A DNA stretch of 46,090 nt from Nocardioidaceae bacterium (GTDB lineage: Bacteria; Actinomycetota; Actinomycetes; Propionibacteriales; Nocardioidaceae): assembly GCA_029266455.1 (NCBI GenBank), contig JAQSWV010000016.1, positions 1 through 46,090 of the forward strand. The letters are read 5' to 3'. The notes below the pieces were generated by a model, which did no database searches, was not told the origin of the DNA, and worked only from the letters and a program-made list of their open reading frames with translations. Of the stretch, positions 10,268 to 20,308 are shown one piece after another. The position numbers were made by a program, and so were the translations under genes. Position 1 is the stretch's first letter. The number at the start of each line of letters is the position of its first letter.

Positions 10268-11623
10268 GTGGGGCGGTTGTTCGGCACCGACGGGATACGT
10301 GGGCTCGCCAACCGCGACCTCACCGCCGAGGTGGCTGTCGACCTGTCGGTCGCGGCCGCGCACGTGCTCGGCGAGGCGGGCGCCTTCGCGCGCCGTACTG
10401 ATCGTCGACCGCTCGCCCTCGTGGGGCGTGACCCGCGGGCCTCGGGCGAGTTCCTGCAGTCGGCGGTCATCGCCGGCCTGGCCTCTGCGGGTGTCGACGT
10501 GCAGCAGCTGGGGGTGCTTCCCACGCCGGCGGTCGCGTACCTCACCGCCGCGCTGGACGCCGACCTGGGCGTGATGATCTCGGCCAGCCACAACCCGATG
10601 CCCGACAACGGCATCAAGTTCCTCGCCCGCGGCGGCCACAAGCTGGCCGACGCCACCGAGGACGCCATCGAGGCGCGTCTCCGGGAGCCGTGGGACCGGC
10701 CCACCGGGGCAGCCGTCGGCCGGGTGCACGTGCCGGCCGGCGAGTGGCGGCGCTACATCGACCACGTGGTGGGCACGGTGCTGCACGGCCTGCACGGGAT
10801 CAGCGTCGTCCTCGACTGCGCGAACGGCGCGGCGTCCCGGGTCGCCCCGGCGGCGTTCGTGGCGGCCGGGGCCACCGTGCACACCATTCACGACCACACC
10901 GACGGGTACTCGATCAACGACGGCTGCGGCTCCACCCACCTCGACGACCTGCGTGCCGCGGTCGTCCGCGAGGGTGCCGACATCGGGTTCGCCTTCGACG
11001 GCGACGCTGACCGGTGCCTCGCCGCCGACGCGGCGGGGACGGTCATCGACGGCGACCAGATCCTGGCGGTGCTCGCCCGCGCGATGCGCGATCGCGGCGA
11101 GCTGGTGCACGACACCGTCGTGGGGACCGTGATGAGCAACCTCGGCTTCCAGCGGGCCATGGACGAGCTCGGGATCACGGTGGTCCAGACGGCGGTCGGC
11201 GACCGGTACGTTCTCGAGGCGATGCAGCGAGGCGGCTTCGTGCTGGGAGGGGAGCAGTCGGGGCACGTGATCATGGCGCTGCATGCGACCACCGGCGACG
11301 GCCTCCTCACCGCCCTGCACATGACCGAGCAGATGGCGGCCACCGGTCGCACTGCCGCCGACCTGGCCGCGGTCATGACCAGGCTCCCGCAGGTGCTGGT
11401 CAACGTGGCGGGGGTGGACAAGTCGCGAGCCGACAGCGACCCGGACGTCGTGACGGCCGTCGGCCGGGCGCAGGCCGAGCTCGAGGGCGTGGGCAGGGTG
11501 CTGCTGCGCCCGTCGGGGACGGAGGCGCTGGTACGCGTCATGGTCGAGGCGCCGACCGCGGAGCGCGCCGAGGCCGTCGCCCGCGACCTGGCCGGAGTCG
11601 TGGAGCACCGCCTCGCCCTGTGA
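10268..11623 (+). CDS. glmM: Phosphoglucosamine mutase
   Basis: Converts glucosamine-6-phosphate to glucosamine-1-phosphate for UDP-GlcNAc and peptidoglycan. The 451-residue product has all four phosphohexomutase signatures: FGTDGIRG at the start, the phosphoserine loop ISASHNP (Ser107), the metal loop FDGDADR, and the phosphate-binding RPSGTEALVRVM near the C-terminus. GTG start is 11 nt after rpsI. glmS, which supplies its substrate, lies 1 kb downstream, with coaA between them on the other strand. Confidence 0.97.
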   Translation: MGRLFGTDGIRGLANRDLTAEVAVDLSVAAAHVLGEAGAFARRTDRRPLALVGRDPRASGEFLQSAVIAGLASAGVDVQQLGVLPTPAVAYLTAALDADLGVMISASHNPMPDNGIKFLARGGHKLADATEDAIEARLREPWDRPTGAAVGRVHVPAGEWRRYIDHVVGTVLHGLHGISVVLDCANGAASRVAPAAFVAAGATVHTIHDHTDGYSINDGCGSTHLDDLRAAVVREGADIGFAFDGDADRCLAADAAGTVIDGDQILAVLARAMRDRGELVHDTVVGTVMSNLGFQRAMDELGITVVQTAVGDRYVLEAMQRGGFVLGGEQSGHVIMALHATTGDGLLTALHMTEQMAATGRTAADLAAVMTRLPQVLVNVAGVDKSRADSDPDVVTAVGRAQAELEGVGRVLLRPSGTEALVRVMVEAPTAERAEAVARDLAGVVEHRLAL

Positions 11624-11638
11624 CCCGGCCGCCCGGGT
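11623..11638. terminator. Weak hairpin between convergent glmM and coaA
   Basis: ACCCGG (11623-11628) and CCGGGT (11633-11638) form a perfect 6-bp stem with a four-base loop, starting at the last base of the glmM stop. There is no U-tract. It lies in the 62-bp gap between convergent genes, where a bidirectional terminator would be expected. Confidence 0.3.
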
Positions 11639-11685
11639 GACCCGGCGGACAACGGCGTGGCGATCGACGGAGTGCCTCCGGCGGC

Positions 11686-12642
11686 TCACCGCTTGCGCAG
11701 CCGCACCCAGCGCACCGCGTGGTTCCCGTCCTTGCGCAGCACCAGGCTGGCGCGGCCGCGCGTGGGGAGGATGTTGGCCTGGAGGTTCGGCCCGTTGATC
11801 GTGTCCCACAGCTGCTCGGCCTGAACCACCGCCTCGGCCTCGGTCAGGGCGGCGTAGCGGCGGAAGTACGAGGCAGGGTCGCGGAACGCCGTGCCGCGCA
11901 GCCGCAGGAACCGCTCGACGTACCACCTGCGGAGGTCGGACCCGGCAGCGTCCACGAACACCCCGAAGTCGAAGAAGTCGCTGACCGCCAGCCCCTGGCG
12001 GCCGTCGGCGCGCACCCGCGCCGGCGCCAGCACGTTCAGGCCCTCGACGATGACGATGTCGGGACGGCGCAGGACCACCTGCTCGTCGGTGACGTCGTAG
12101 GCCAGGTGCGAGTAGACCGGCGCCGCGACCTCGTCGACCCCCGACTTCACCGCCGACACGAAGCGGAGCAGCGCCCGCCGGTCGTACGACTCGGGAAAGC
12201 CCTTGCGCGCCAGCAGGCCGCGGCGCTCCAGCTCGGCGTTGGGCAGCAGGAACCCGTCGGTGGTGACCAGCTCGACCCTGGGGTGCTGCGGCCAGCGGGC
12301 CAGCAGCTCGCGCAGCAGGCGCGCGGTCGTCGACTTGCCCACCGCGACCGATCCGGCGATTCCGATGACGAAGGGGGTCCGCTGCGGCTGCGGCCGGTCC
12401 AGGAAGCGCTCTGTCGCCTGGTGCAGCAGCGCGGCGTGCCGCACGTGCAGACTCAGCAGCGCGGTGAGCGGCACGTACACCTGGTGCACCTCGGCGGGAT
12501 CGAGGGCGTCACCCAGGCCGCGGACGCGGTCCAGCTCGTCGGCCGAGAGGACACACGGAGCGTCGCCGGCAGCTGCCGAGAGCCGCGCCCAGTCGGCCCG
12601 CTCGAGCTCGACGTACGGGGACGCCTCGGCCATATCGGCCAT
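11686..12642 (-). CDS. coaA: Type I pantothenate kinase
   Basis: Phosphorylates pantothenate, the first committed step of coenzyme A synthesis. The 318-residue product has the P-loop GSVAVGKST (residues 97-105), [18 protein letters not shown] and the C-terminal [20 protein letters not shown] block, all typical of bacterial type I (CoaA) enzymes rather than CoaX. The ATG at 12642 is annotated; a second in-frame ATG is three codons later. It is divergent from glmS, with only 32 bp between the start codons. Confidence 0.97.
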   Translation of the reverse strand: MADMAEASPYVELERADWARLSAAAGDAPCVLSADELDRVRGLGDALDPAEVHQVYVPLTALLSLHVRHAALLHQATERFLDRPQPQRTPFVIGIAGSVAVGKSTTARLLRELLARWPQHPRVELVTTDGFLLPNAELERRGLLARKGFPESYDRRALLRFVSAVKSGVDEVAAPVYSHLAYDVTDEQVVLRRPDIVIVEGLNVLAPARVRADGRQGLAVSDFFDFGVFVDAAGSDLRRWYVERFLRLRGTAFRDPASYFRRYAALTEAEAVVQAEQLWDTINGPNLQANILPTRGRASLVLRKDGNHAVRWVRLRKR

Positions 12643-12661
12643 TGTGCCGGTCGCCCCTCGG

Positions 12662-12667
12662 TACCCT
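12662..12667 (+). promoter_or_regulatory. -10 box for a probable leaderless glmS mRNA
   Basis: TACCCT (12662-12667) fits the actinobacterial TANNNT -10 consensus and is followed by 7 nt and then the glmS ATG at 12675. Transcription would start at or next to the A of ATG. No Shine-Dalgarno precedes the ATG. No clear -35 is visible. Confidence 0.5.
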
Positions 12668-12674
12668 GACGCCC

Positions 12675-14522
12675 ATGTGCGGCATCATCGGGTACGTCGG
12701 AAGTCAGCAGGCCGTGGACGTCGTCATGGACGGGCTCCGGCGCCTCGAGTACCGCGGCTACGACTCTGCCGGCGTCGCGCTCGTGTCGTCCGGTGAGCTG
12801 TACGCCGCGAAGCGGGCGGGCAAGCTCGCCAACCTCGACGAGGCGCTCAGCCAGGATCCGCTGCCGCGGGCGACGACCGGCATCGGGCACACCCGGTGGG
12901 CCACCCACGGCGCACCCAACGACGTCAACGCGCACCCGCACACCGACTCCGCCGACCGGGTGGCCGTCATCCACAACGGCATCATCGAGAACTTCGCCGA
13001 GCTGCGCGCCGGGCTCGAGGCGCTAGGCCACGACCTGCTGTCGGAGACCGACACGGAGATCGTCGCCCATCTGCTCGGCGAGGCGCTCCCGCAGCACGGC
13101 GACGACCTGGCGGCGGCCATGCGTGCCGTGACCTCGCACCTGGAGGGCGCGTTCACGCTGGTCGCGGTCGCCACCGCCGATCCCCACACGGTGGTCGCCG
13201 CCCGCCGCAGCTCACCGCTGGTGGTGGGGCTGGGGAACGGGGAGAACTTCGTCGCCTCCGACGTGTCGGCCTTCATCGCCCACACGCGCGACGCCCTGGA
13301 GCTGGGCCAGGACCAGGTCGTCGAGGTGACCAGCGACACCGTCACCATCACCGACTTCGCCGGCCGGCCGGCCGAGGCCGTCGCCTACCACGTCGACTGG
13401 GACGCGTCGGCGGCGGAGAAGGGTGGCTACCAGTGGTTCATGCTCAAGGAGATCGACGAGCAGCCACGTGCCATCGCCGACACCCTGCTCGGCCGCACCT
13501 CGCCGGACGGCCGGCTCCAGCTGGACGAGGTCCGGCTGTCCGAGGAGGAGCTGCGCGAGGTCGACAAGGTGATCATCATCGCCTGCGGCACGGCCTTCTA
13601 CTCCGGCCTCGTCGCCAAGTACGCCATCGAGCACTGGACCCGGGTGCCATGCGAGGTCGAGCTGGCCAGCGAGTTCCGCTACCGCGACCCGGTGCTCGAC
13701 CGCCAGACCCTGGTGGTGGCCATCAGCCAGTCCGGCGAGACCATGGACACCCTGATGGCGATCCGTTACGCGCGGGCACAGAACGCGCGCGTGCTGGCGA
13801 TCTGCAACACCAACGGCTCGACCATCCCCCGTGAGTCCGACGCCGTGATCTACACCCGGGCCGGGCCGGAGATCGCCGTGGCGTCGACCAAGGGCTTCCT
13901 GTCCCAGATCGTCGCCTGCTACCTGCTCGGGCTCTACCTGGCACAGGTGCGTGGAACCAAGTACGGCGACGAGATCGCGACGATCATGGCGCAGCTCCAG
14001 GAGGTGCCCGCAGCCGTGCAGCGGGTGCTGGACGGCGCCGAGCAGGTGCGTGCGCTGGCCCGCGACCTGGCCGACAGCCCGTCGGTGCTCTTCCTGGGCC
14101 GCCACACCGGATTCCCGGTGGCGCTCGAAGGGGCGCTGAAGCTCAAGGAGCTCGCGTACCTGCACGCCGAGGGCTTCGCTGCCGGCGAGCTCAAGCACGG
14201 GCCGATCGCGCTGGTGCAGGAGGGTCTGCCGGTCTTCGTGATCGTCCCGCCGCGGGGGCGCGACGCGCTGCACGGCAAGGTGGTGAGCAACATCCAGGAG
14301 GTCCGTGCTCGCGGCGCGCGCACGATCGTCCTGGCCGAGGAGGGCGACCCGACGGTGCTCGCGTACGCCGACGAGGTCATCCGGCTCCCCCAGGTGCCGA
14401 CCCTGATGCAACCGCTGGTGGCGACCGTGCCGCTGCAGGTGTTCGCCTGCGAGGTGGCGACCGTGCTCGGCCACGACGTCGACCAGCCCCGCAACCTCGC
14501 CAAGTCGGTCACGGTCGAGTGA
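12675..14522 (+). CDS. glmS: Glutamine-fructose-6-phosphate aminotransferase (isomerising)
   Basis: Makes glucosamine-6-phosphate from fructose-6-phosphate and glutamine, the start of amino-sugar synthesis. The 615-residue product begins MCGIIGYVG, where Cys2 becomes the N-terminal nucleophile of the class II glutaminase domain (1 to about 230). Two SIS domains follow (with [10 protein letters not shown] and the C-terminal [10 protein letters not shown]). There is no glmS ribozyme upstream, since coaA starts only 32 bp away. It is the first of seven genes joined by 4-nt overlaps. Confidence 0.97.
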   Translation: MCGIIGYVGSQQAVDVVMDGLRRLEYRGYDSAGVALVSSGELYAAKRAGKLANLDEALSQDPLPRATTGIGHTRWATHGAPNDVNAHPHTDSADRVAVIHNGIIENFAELRAGLEALGHDLLSETDTEIVAHLLGEALPQHGDDLAAAMRAVTSHLEGAFTLVAVATADPHTVVAARRSSPLVVGLGNGENFVASDVSAFIAHTRDALELGQDQVVEVTSDTVTITDFAGRPAEAVAYHVDWDASAAEKGGYQWFMLKEIDEQPRAIADTLLGRTSPDGRLQLDEVRLSEEELREVDKVIIIACGTAFYSGLVAKYAIEHWTRVPCEVELASEFRYRDPVLDRQTLVVAISQSGETMDTLMAIRYARAQNARVLAICNTNGSTIPRESDAVIYTRAGPEIAVASTKGFLSQIVACYLLGLYLAQVRGTKYGDEIATIMAQLQEVPAAVQRVLDGAEQVRALARDLADSPSVLFLGRHTGFPVALEGALKLKELAYLHAEGFAAGELKHGPIALVQEGLPVFVIVPPRGRDALHGKVVSNIQEVRARGARTIVLAEEGDPTVLAYADEVIRLPQVPTLMQPLVATVPLQVFACEVATVLGHDVDQPRNLAKSVTVE

Positions 14523-14875
14523 TCGTCGGGGTGGGCATCGACGTCGTGGACGTGCTGCGGTTCGAGCAGACCCTCACCCGTACCCCCGGTCTGCGAACCC
14601 GCCTGTTCACCGTCCGGGAGCAGGAGCGACCGGTCGCTTCCCTCGCGGCCCGGTTCGCCGCCAAGGAGGCCCTCGCCAAGGCCCTCGGCGCACCCCACGG
14701 CCTGCACTGGGTGGACGCTGAGGTGGTCTCCGCCGCCGACGGCCGTCCGCACCTGGCGCTGACCGGTTCGGTCGCCGAGCGCGCGCGCGCCATGGGAGCG
14801 TCGGCGGTGCACGTCTCGCTGAGCCACGACGCCGGCATCGCCTCGGCCGTGGTGGTGCTGGAGACCACCTCGTGA
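14519..14875 (+). CDS. acpS: Holo-[acyl-carrier-protein] synthase
   Basis: Transfers 4'-phosphopantetheine from CoA to the acyl carrier protein. The 118-residue product has the AcpS fold signatures: [14 protein letters not shown] (metal-binding Asp), [13 protein letters not shown] (metal-binding Glu) and [18 protein letters not shown]. The GTG start overlaps the glmS TGA (GTGA), so it is probably translationally coupled. Linkage with nnr is common in bacteria. Confidence 0.95.
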   Translation: MIVGVGIDVVDVLRFEQTLTRTPGLRTRLFTVREQERPVASLAARFAAKEALAKALGAPHGLHWVDAEVVSAADGRPHLALTGSVAERARAMGASAVHVSLSHDAGIASAVVVLETTS

Positions 14876-16407
14876 CCGACCGCAGTGATCGCCCCGCTCC
14901 CCTCGCGTGGGACCGTGACCGGGATTCCGGGCGGGGGGCAACACGACGGGCCTACCTGGTGGCCGACGTCCGGGCTGCGGAGGAGCGGCTGATGGCCACG
15001 CTGCCCGACGGTGCGTTGATGCAGCGGGCCGCGGCGGGGCTGGCCGCCGCGTGTGTCGACCTGCTGGTGCAGTCCCGGGGACGGGTCTACGGGGCCAGGG
15101 TGCTGGTGCTGGCCGGGTCCGGGAACAACGGCGGCGACGCGTTGTACGCCGGCGCGCGGCTGGCCGGTCGCGGCGCGGCCGTGGAGGCGCTGCTGCTCAG
15201 CCCGGACACCACGCATGGAGCCGGGCTGGCCGCACTCCGGCAGGCCGGTGGGCGGGTCGTGGACGCGGTGGCCGCCGACCGCCCGGCAGACCTCGTCCTC
15301 GACGGGATCGTCGGCCTGGGCGGGACGCCCGGGCTGCGGCCCGAGGCAGCCGAGGTGTGGCAGGAGTGCCGTCGGCTGCGTGACCGGAACGGCGCAACCG
15401 TGGTGGCGGTCGACCTGCCGAGCGGGGTGGGCGCCGACGGTGGGGCGGTCGCCGGCGACCGCGTCGAGGCCGACGTCACCGTGACGTTCGGCGCGTACAA
15501 GGTCGGGTTGCTGGCCGGACCGGGCGCCCGGGACGCCGGCGCGGTCCACCTGGTCGACATCGGGCTCGGGTCCTACCTGGAGCCGACCGGCGGCGACTTC
15601 CGGGCGCTGACCGCGGACGACGTGGCGAGCCTGCTGGGGCAGCACCTCGAGCCGGCACCGGACGATCACAAGTACACCCGCGGTGTCGTGGGCGTCGCGG
15701 CCGGCTCGGCGCAGTACACCGGGGCGGGACTGCTCGCGGTCGAGGGGGCCTCCTGCGGACTGGCCGGCATGATCCGGTTCGCCGGTCCGGACGAGGTGGC
15801 CGACCTCGTCCGCGTACGCCGGCCCGAGGTGGTCGTCGGTCGTGGTCGCGTGCAGTCCTGGGTGGTGGGCTCCGGGGGCGGTGGCGATGCCGAACAGGTG
15901 CTCGGCTGGGCCCGGGAGGAGCAGGTGCCGCTGGTGGTGGATGCCGACGCCCTCCAGCACCTGTCCGGGCGCCTCGGCGTGCCCGCCGTGCTCACCCCGC
16001 ACGCCGGCGAGCTCGCCGGCATGCTCGGCGTCGAGCGCCAGGAGGTGGAGGCCGACCCGGTCGGCGCCGCGCACGATGCGGCCGACGAGTTCGGTGCGGT
16101 CGTGCTGCTCAAGGGCAACCGCACCGTGCTCACCGAGCCCGGCAGCTCGTCGCAGGCGCCCGCGCGCCCACGGCGGACCTTCATCAACACGACCGGGACC
16201 CCATGGCTCGGCACCGCGGGCGCGGGCGATGTGCTGGCCGGCCTGGCCGGTGCGGTGCTTGCCGCCGACGGCCGTCCCCTGGAGTCGGCCGCCGTCGCCG
16301 CCTGGCTGCACGGTGCGGCCGCGGTCCACGCCGGTGCGGGCGGTCCGATCGTCGCCATGGACGTCGCCGCTGCCCTCCCGCGGGTGATCCGGGACCTCGT
16401 CGGGTGA
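14872..16407 (+). CDS. nnr: Bifunctional NAD(P)H-hydrate epimerase/dehydratase
   Basis: Repairs hydrated NADH and NADPH: the N-terminal half epimerises and the C-terminal half performs ADP-dependent dehydration. The YjeF-type epimerase domain (about 25-235) has [14 protein letters not shown] and [14 protein letters not shown]. The ribokinase-like dehydratase domain (about 245-511) has [21 protein letters not shown] and the [15 protein letters not shown] nucleotide loop. GTG overlaps the acpS stop (GTGA). The first 26 residues are unusually polar and may be non-conserved. Length, 511 aa, is normal for the fused enzyme. Confidence 0.95.
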   Translation: MTDRSDRPAPLAWDRDRDSGRGATRRAYLVADVRAAEERLMATLPDGALMQRAAAGLAAACVDLLVQSRGRVYGARVLVLAGSGNNGGDALYAGARLAGRGAAVEALLLSPDTTHGAGLAALRQAGGRVVDAVAADRPADLVLDGIVGLGGTPGLRPEAAEVWQECRRLRDRNGATVVAVDLPSGVGADGGAVAGDRVEADVTVTFGAYKVGLLAGPGARDAGAVHLVDIGLGSYLEPTGGDFRALTADDVASLLGQHLEPAPDDHKYTRGVVGVAAGSAQYTGAGLLAVEGASCGLAGMIRFAGPDEVADLVRVRRPEVVVGRGRVQSWVVGSGGGGDAEQVLGWAREEQVPLVVDADALQHLSGRLGVPAVLTPHAGELAGMLGVERQEVEADPVGAAHDAADEFGAVVLLKGNRTVLTEPGSSSQAPARPRRTFINTTGTPWLGTAGAGDVLAGLAGAVLAADGRPLESAAVAAWLHGAAAVHAGAGGPIVAMDVAAALPRVIRDLVG

Positions 16408-17552
16408 GTGCCGCCTCGAGCCCCCGGGTCGAGGCCGTCATCGACCTCGGCGCGGTCCGCGCCAACGTCGCCCGGCTCCGCGACGTCGCCCAGGGCAGCC
16501 AGCTGATGGTCGTGGTGAAGGCCGACGGGTACGGCCACGGGATGCAACCGGTCGCCCGAGCCGCCCGCGAGGGCGGCGCCGACTGGCTCGGCGTGGCCGT
16601 CCTCGAGGAGGCGCTGGCCTTGCGGAGCGCCGGCGACGAGGGTCGGCTGTTGTGCTGGCTCGCGACGTCCGGCGAGTCCTACGACGCCGCCGTGCGCGCC
16701 GACATCGATCTCACCGCCTCGTCGCGCGGGCAGCTGGGTGAGGTCGTCGCCGCCGCGCGGTCCGCGGGCGTGTGCGCACGACTCCAGCTCAAGGTGGACA
16801 CCGGGCTGTCCCGCAACGGCTGCCTGCCGTCGGACTGGCCGCACCTGGTGGCCGCCGCGGCCGACGCGCAGCGCAGCGGCGATGTCATGGTGACCGGTGT
16901 GTGGTCACACCTGGCGTGCGCCGACGAGCCTGACCATCCTGCCAACGACGCCCAGCAGCAGGTGTTCGACGAGGCGCTGGGCGTGGCCGCCCACTCGGGC
17001 CTCGATCCCGAGGTGCGGCACCTCGCCAACTCGCCGGCCACGCTGACCCGTCCGGCTGCGCACTACGACCTGGTGCGTACGGGGTTGGCCGCGTACGGCC
17101 TGTCCCCTGCGCCCCGGGTCGCGGACGCCGCCGGCTTCGGTCTACGGCCGGCACTCACGCTCACCGCCCGACTGGCCGCCGTGAAGCGAGTACCGGAAGG
17201 CATGGGGGTGTCGTACGGGCACACGTTCGTCACCGACCGCCCGACCACACTCGGCCTGGTCCCGCTCGGGTACGGCGACGGGGTGCCCCGGGTGGCGGCC
17301 AACCGCGCCGAGGTGCTGGTCCACGGCCGTCGCGCGCGTGTGGTGGGAAGCATCTGCATGGATCAGTTCGTCGTCGATCTCGGCCTCGTGGACGACGTGG
17401 CCGTCGGCGACGAGGCCGTGCTGCTCGGTACGGGGGAGGCCGGTGAGCCGACCGCCCAGGACTGGGCGGAGTGGACCGGCACCATCGCGTACGAGGTCGT
17501 CACGCGGCTCGGCGGGCGCATCGTCCGCCGGTACACGGGCGTCCGCTCGTGA
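16404..17552 (+). CDS. alr: Alanine racemase
   Basis: PLP enzyme that makes D-alanine for peptidoglycan. The 382-residue product has the PLP lysine in VVKADGYGHG (Lys39), the second catalytic base Tyr271 in VSYGHTF, and the C-terminal beta domain with ICMDQFVVDLG. GTG overlaps the nnr stop (GTGA). The setting next to glmS and nnr, and upstream of tsaE-tsaB-rimI, matches the usual actinobacterial order. Confidence 0.96.
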   Translation: MSAASSPRVEAVIDLGAVRANVARLRDVAQGSQLMVVVKADGYGHGMQPVARAAREGGADWLGVAVLEEALALRSAGDEGRLLCWLATSGESYDAAVRADIDLTASSRGQLGEVVAAARSAGVCARLQLKVDTGLSRNGCLPSDWPHLVAAAADAQRSGDVMVTGVWSHLACADEPDHPANDAQQQVFDEALGVAAHSGLDPEVRHLANSPATLTRPAAHYDLVRTGLAAYGLSPAPRVADAAGFGLRPALTLTARLAAVKRVPEGMGVSYGHTFVTDRPTTLGLVPLGYGDGVPRVAANRAEVLVHGRRARVVGSICMDQFVVDLGLVDDVAVGDEAVLLGTGEAGEPTAQDWAEWTGTIAYEVVTRLGGRIVRRYTGVRS

Positions 17553-18619
17553 GCGGCCCTGCCTGGGGTCGCGTGCTCGGCGTCGGGATGGCCGTCGCCG
17601 GCGGCACGGCCGCGGCCGCGGCGGGCGGTCTCGCCGCCCAGCGCCGGTTCGCGGCGCGCCGTGCGCAGCGTGCCGGGCCCGCCGAGCTCGGCACCCTCCG
17701 CTCCGACCCGCACGTCGTCGTCGCCGACGACGGCCTGCTCCTGCACGTCGAGGTCGACGAGGCGGGTCCCGAGGGTGCCGCCGACGCCCCGACCGTGGTG
17801 CTGGTGCACGGCTACGTCCTCGACCTCGATTGCTGGCACTTCCAGCGAGCGGCGTTGCGCGGCCGCTACCGGGTCGTGCTGTACGACCAGCGCAGCCACG
17901 GGCGCTCGGGCCGTTCGGACCCGGCCCGCACCACGATCGAGCAGCTCGGACGCGACCTCGCGACCGTGCTGCACGAGATGACGACGGGGCCGGTCGTGCT
18001 GATCGGTCACTCCATGGGCGGGATGTCGATGCTGGCCCTCGCCGAGCAGTTCCCCGAGGTCGTGGCCGAGCGGGTCGTCGGTGTCGCGTTCATGGCCACC
18101 AGCGCCGGCGGTGTCGGTCAGCTGTTGCCGGGCGCGCCGGGCCGGCTGCTGGACCGGGCCCAGCCGCTGGTCGTCGCGGGACTGGCCCGGCTGCCGTGGC
18201 TGGTCGAGACCGGCCGGCGCACCACCGCGTTCGCCCTCACCAAGCGCATCGCCTTCGGTGGCGAGGTGCCCGACTCCTACGTGGTGTTCGTCGACCAGAT
18301 GATCTCCCGGACGCCCTCGGACGTGATCTGGGACTTCTTCCCGAGCTTCCGCACCCACCGTCGCGAGCACGCCCTGGCCGCCTACGCCGACGTGCCCGGC
18401 CTGGTGGTGGGGGGCGAGCTCGACCACGTGCTGCCGTTCAGCCACACGGAGCGGATCGCGCGCGAGCTGCCCCGCGCCCGGCTGCTGGAGCTGGCGGGCG
18501 TGGGCCACATGCTGATGCTCGAGAAGCATGAGGCTGTCGGCGAGGCGATCGAGGAGCTGCTGGCCGTGGTCGCCGCGGAGTCGGCGGGACGGCAACCCGA
18601 GCCGGGACGGCCGCGATGA
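17549..18619 (+). CDS. Alpha/beta-fold hydrolase
   Basis: A 356-residue hydrolase of unknown substrate. Residues about 8-32 form an Ala/Gly-rich hydrophobic segment, probably an N-terminal membrane anchor, followed by a basic stretch (RRFAARRAQR). The catalytic triad can be placed: nucleophile Ser155 in GHSMGGMS, Asp in GGELDHVLP, and His in AGVGHMLML. The oxyanion motif is LVHGYVLD. GTG overlaps the alr stop (GTGA). Genes of this type often sit between alr and tsaE in actinobacteria, but the role is not established. Confidence 0.88.
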   Translation: MSGPAWGRVLGVGMAVAGGTAAAAAGGLAAQRRFAARRAQRAGPAELGTLRSDPHVVVADDGLLLHVEVDEAGPEGAADAPTVVLVHGYVLDLDCWHFQRAALRGRYRVVLYDQRSHGRSGRSDPARTTIEQLGRDLATVLHEMTTGPVVLIGHSMGGMSMLALAEQFPEVVAERVVGVAFMATSAGGVGQLLPGAPGRLLDRAQPLVVAGLARLPWLVETGRRTTAFALTKRIAFGGEVPDSYVVFVDQMISRTPSDVIWDFFPSFRTHRREHALAAYADVPGLVVGGELDHVLPFSHTERIARELPRARLLELAGVGHMLMLEKHEAVGEAIEELLAVVAAESAGRQPEPGRPR

Positions 18620-19188
18620 GCAGGCAGGAGTGGGACCGGCTGGCGGTCGCCATGTCGGCGTGCATCGCCTGCGATCTCTCGCAGTCGCGGCAGCGGGTGG
18701 TGCCGGGACAGTTCCCGCCGGGCGCCCGGGTGCTGCTGGTCGGTGAGGCGCCCGGTCGCGAGGAGGACGAGGGCGGGGAGCCGTTCGTCGGCCGCTCCGG
18801 CCGGCTGCTCGACGGGTTGCTGGCCGACGTGGGCCTCGACCGGTCGCGCGTGGCCGTCGTCAACACCGTCAAGTGCCGGCCACCGGCCAACCGGACGCCG
18901 AAGCGGGCCGAGCTGGCGACCTGCCGCCCGTGGCTCGACCAGCAGGTCGAGGCGGTCGACCCCGCCGTCGTGGTGACGCTCGGCGGGTCAGCGCTGGCGT
19001 GGGCCTTCGGTGCCCGGCACCGCCTGCGGGACATGCGGGGACGGGTGCACTCCGGCGCCGCTGTCGGACGCCCTGTCGTGGCGACCTACCACCCCTCGGC
19101 GGCACTGCGTTTCGGACCGGCCGGCGAGCCGCTGGCCGCACTCCGGGCCGATCTGGGGCTGGTCGCCGAGCTCCTGAGGACCGCGTGA
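18616..19188 (+). CDS. Family 4 (Fe-S) uracil-DNA glycosylase
   Basis: Removes uracil from DNA in base excision repair. The 190-residue product has the family 4 active-site motif GEAPGREEDEGGEPFVGRSG and the distal HPS motif (TYHPSAALR). Four cysteines fit a 4Fe-4S cluster: Cys16, Cys19, Cys87 and Cys103, with the CxxC and C-x15-C spacing of this family. ATG overlaps the hydrolase stop (ATGA). Its position inside a cell-wall and tRNA-modification gene run is functionally unrelated to its neighbours. Confidence 0.9.
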   Translation: MSRQEWDRLAVAMSACIACDLSQSRQRVVPGQFPPGARVLLVGEAPGREEDEGGEPFVGRSGRLLDGLLADVGLDRSRVAVVNTVKCRPPANRTPKRAELATCRPWLDQQVEAVDPAVVVTLGGSALAWAFGARHRLRDMRGRVHSGAAVGRPVVATYHPSAALRFGPAGEPLAALRADLGLVAELLRTA

Positions 19189-20198
19189 CCACGGGGACCC
19201 GGCCGGAGGGTCGCTCGTCGCTGAGCCTGGCCGAGGTCGGGCCGGACCGCGCGGCCGAGGTCGCGCGGGTCGTGCACCGCGCCTTCGGGGCCCGGCCGCG
19301 GCTCGACCCGCCGAGCACGGCCATGGACGAGACCGTGACCTCGGTGGCCGAGGCGCTCCGCGCCGACGGCGGACTGCTGGTCCTGCGCCAGGACCAGCCC
19401 GTCGGAGCGTTGCTGTTCGACTCGACCGTGCCCGGACGGCTCGGCCTGCGCCGGGTGAGCGTGGACCCTGCCCACCAGGACCACGGGGTCGCGTCGGCGA
19501 TGGTCGGGGTGGCCGAGGACGTAGCCGCGGCCCGGGGGCTGGACGGGGTGTGGCTGGACGCCCGCGACGAGCTGGCCGAGACCGTGACCTTCTGGCTGCG
19601 CCGCGGGTACGTGGTGGTCGACCGCGTGGGGCCGTCGATCCGGCTGGCCAAGACACTGGAGCTGGCCCGCGCCCTGCCCACCGCCGACGACACCCGGGAG
19701 TTCGGCAGACGGCTGGCCGCACAGCTGGTCCCGGGCGACCTGGTGGTGCTCACCGGCTCCCTGGGCGCCGGCAAGACGACGCTCACCCAGGGCATAGGGG
19801 CGGGTCTGGGCGTTCGCGGCGATGTCACCTCGCCGACGTTCGTGATCTCGAGGGTCCACCCGTCACTCACCACCGGTCCGGAGCTGGTGCACGTCGACGC
19901 GTACCGGCTGGCCGGCACCGCCGAGCTCGACGACCTCGACCTCGACGCGTCGGTGGCGGATGCGGTCACCGTGGTCGAGTGGGGCGAGGGGCTGGCCGAG
20001 CGGCTGGGGCAGTCGTGGCTCGACGTACGCCTCGACCTGCTCGAGCACGGCGGCAAGGCAGCGCTGGCGGCGGCCGGACCCGACCGCGACGTCCGGCGCC
20101 CCCCCGACCTCGACCCCGGGGAGGTGCGTGTGATCACCGTCCGCCCGCGCGGTCCACGATGGGCCACGTCCCGGCTGCGCTCGACCCTGCTGGCCTGA
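19185..20198 (+). CDS. tsaE: GNAT-TsaE fusion (t6A synthesis ATPase)
   Basis: TsaE is the ATPase that drives the TsaB-TsaD complex in making the t6A37 modification of tRNAs. The 337-residue product is a fusion. Residues about 15-152 look like a GNAT acetyltransferase (VSVDPAHQDHGVASAM as the acetyl-CoA loop, then FWLRRGYVVVDR). Residues about 155-337 are TsaE, with Walker A GSLGAGKTT (191-199), TSPTFVISRVH and VVEWGEGL. Stand-alone TsaE is about 150-170 aa. GTG overlaps the glycosylase stop (GTGA). I see no stop or start suggesting two separate genes. Confidence 0.88.
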   Translation: MTTGTRPEGRSSLSLAEVGPDRAAEVARVVHRAFGARPRLDPPSTAMDETVTSVAEALRADGGLLVLRQDQPVGALLFDSTVPGRLGLRRVSVDPAHQDHGVASAMVGVAEDVAAARGLDGVWLDARDELAETVTFWLRRGYVVVDRVGPSIRLAKTLELARALPTADDTREFGRRLAAQLVPGDLVVLTGSLGAGKTTLTQGIGAGLGVRGDVTSPTFVISRVHPSLTTGPELVHVDAYRLAGTAELDDLDLDASVADAVTVVEWGEGLAERLGQSWLDVRLDLLEHGGKAALAAAGPDRDVRRPPDLDPGEVRVITVRPRGPRWATSRLRSTLLA

Positions 20199-20294
20199 CC
20201 AGCCTCCTGGGATGAGTTCCGCGAAGGCGACCGCGAGCACCGCGGCCTGACGGGTGTCGCAGATCCGGACGCCCCCCCGGCGGAGGGGAGGCCG

Positions 20295-20300
20295 TAGGCT
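20295..20300 (+). promoter_or_regulatory. -10 box for a probable leaderless tsaB mRNA
   Basis: TAGGCT (20295-20300) fits TANNNT and is followed by 8 nt and the tsaB GTG at 20309. The 110-bp gap after tsaE otherwise shows no Shine-Dalgarno at useful spacing from the GTG. No clear -35 was found. Confidence 0.45.
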
Positions 20301-20308
20301 CGGCGATC

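Noticed and set aside
12643-12674. Possible glmS ribozyme upstream of glmS
   Set aside because: Only 32 bp separate glmS from divergent coaA, far too short for the ribozyme.
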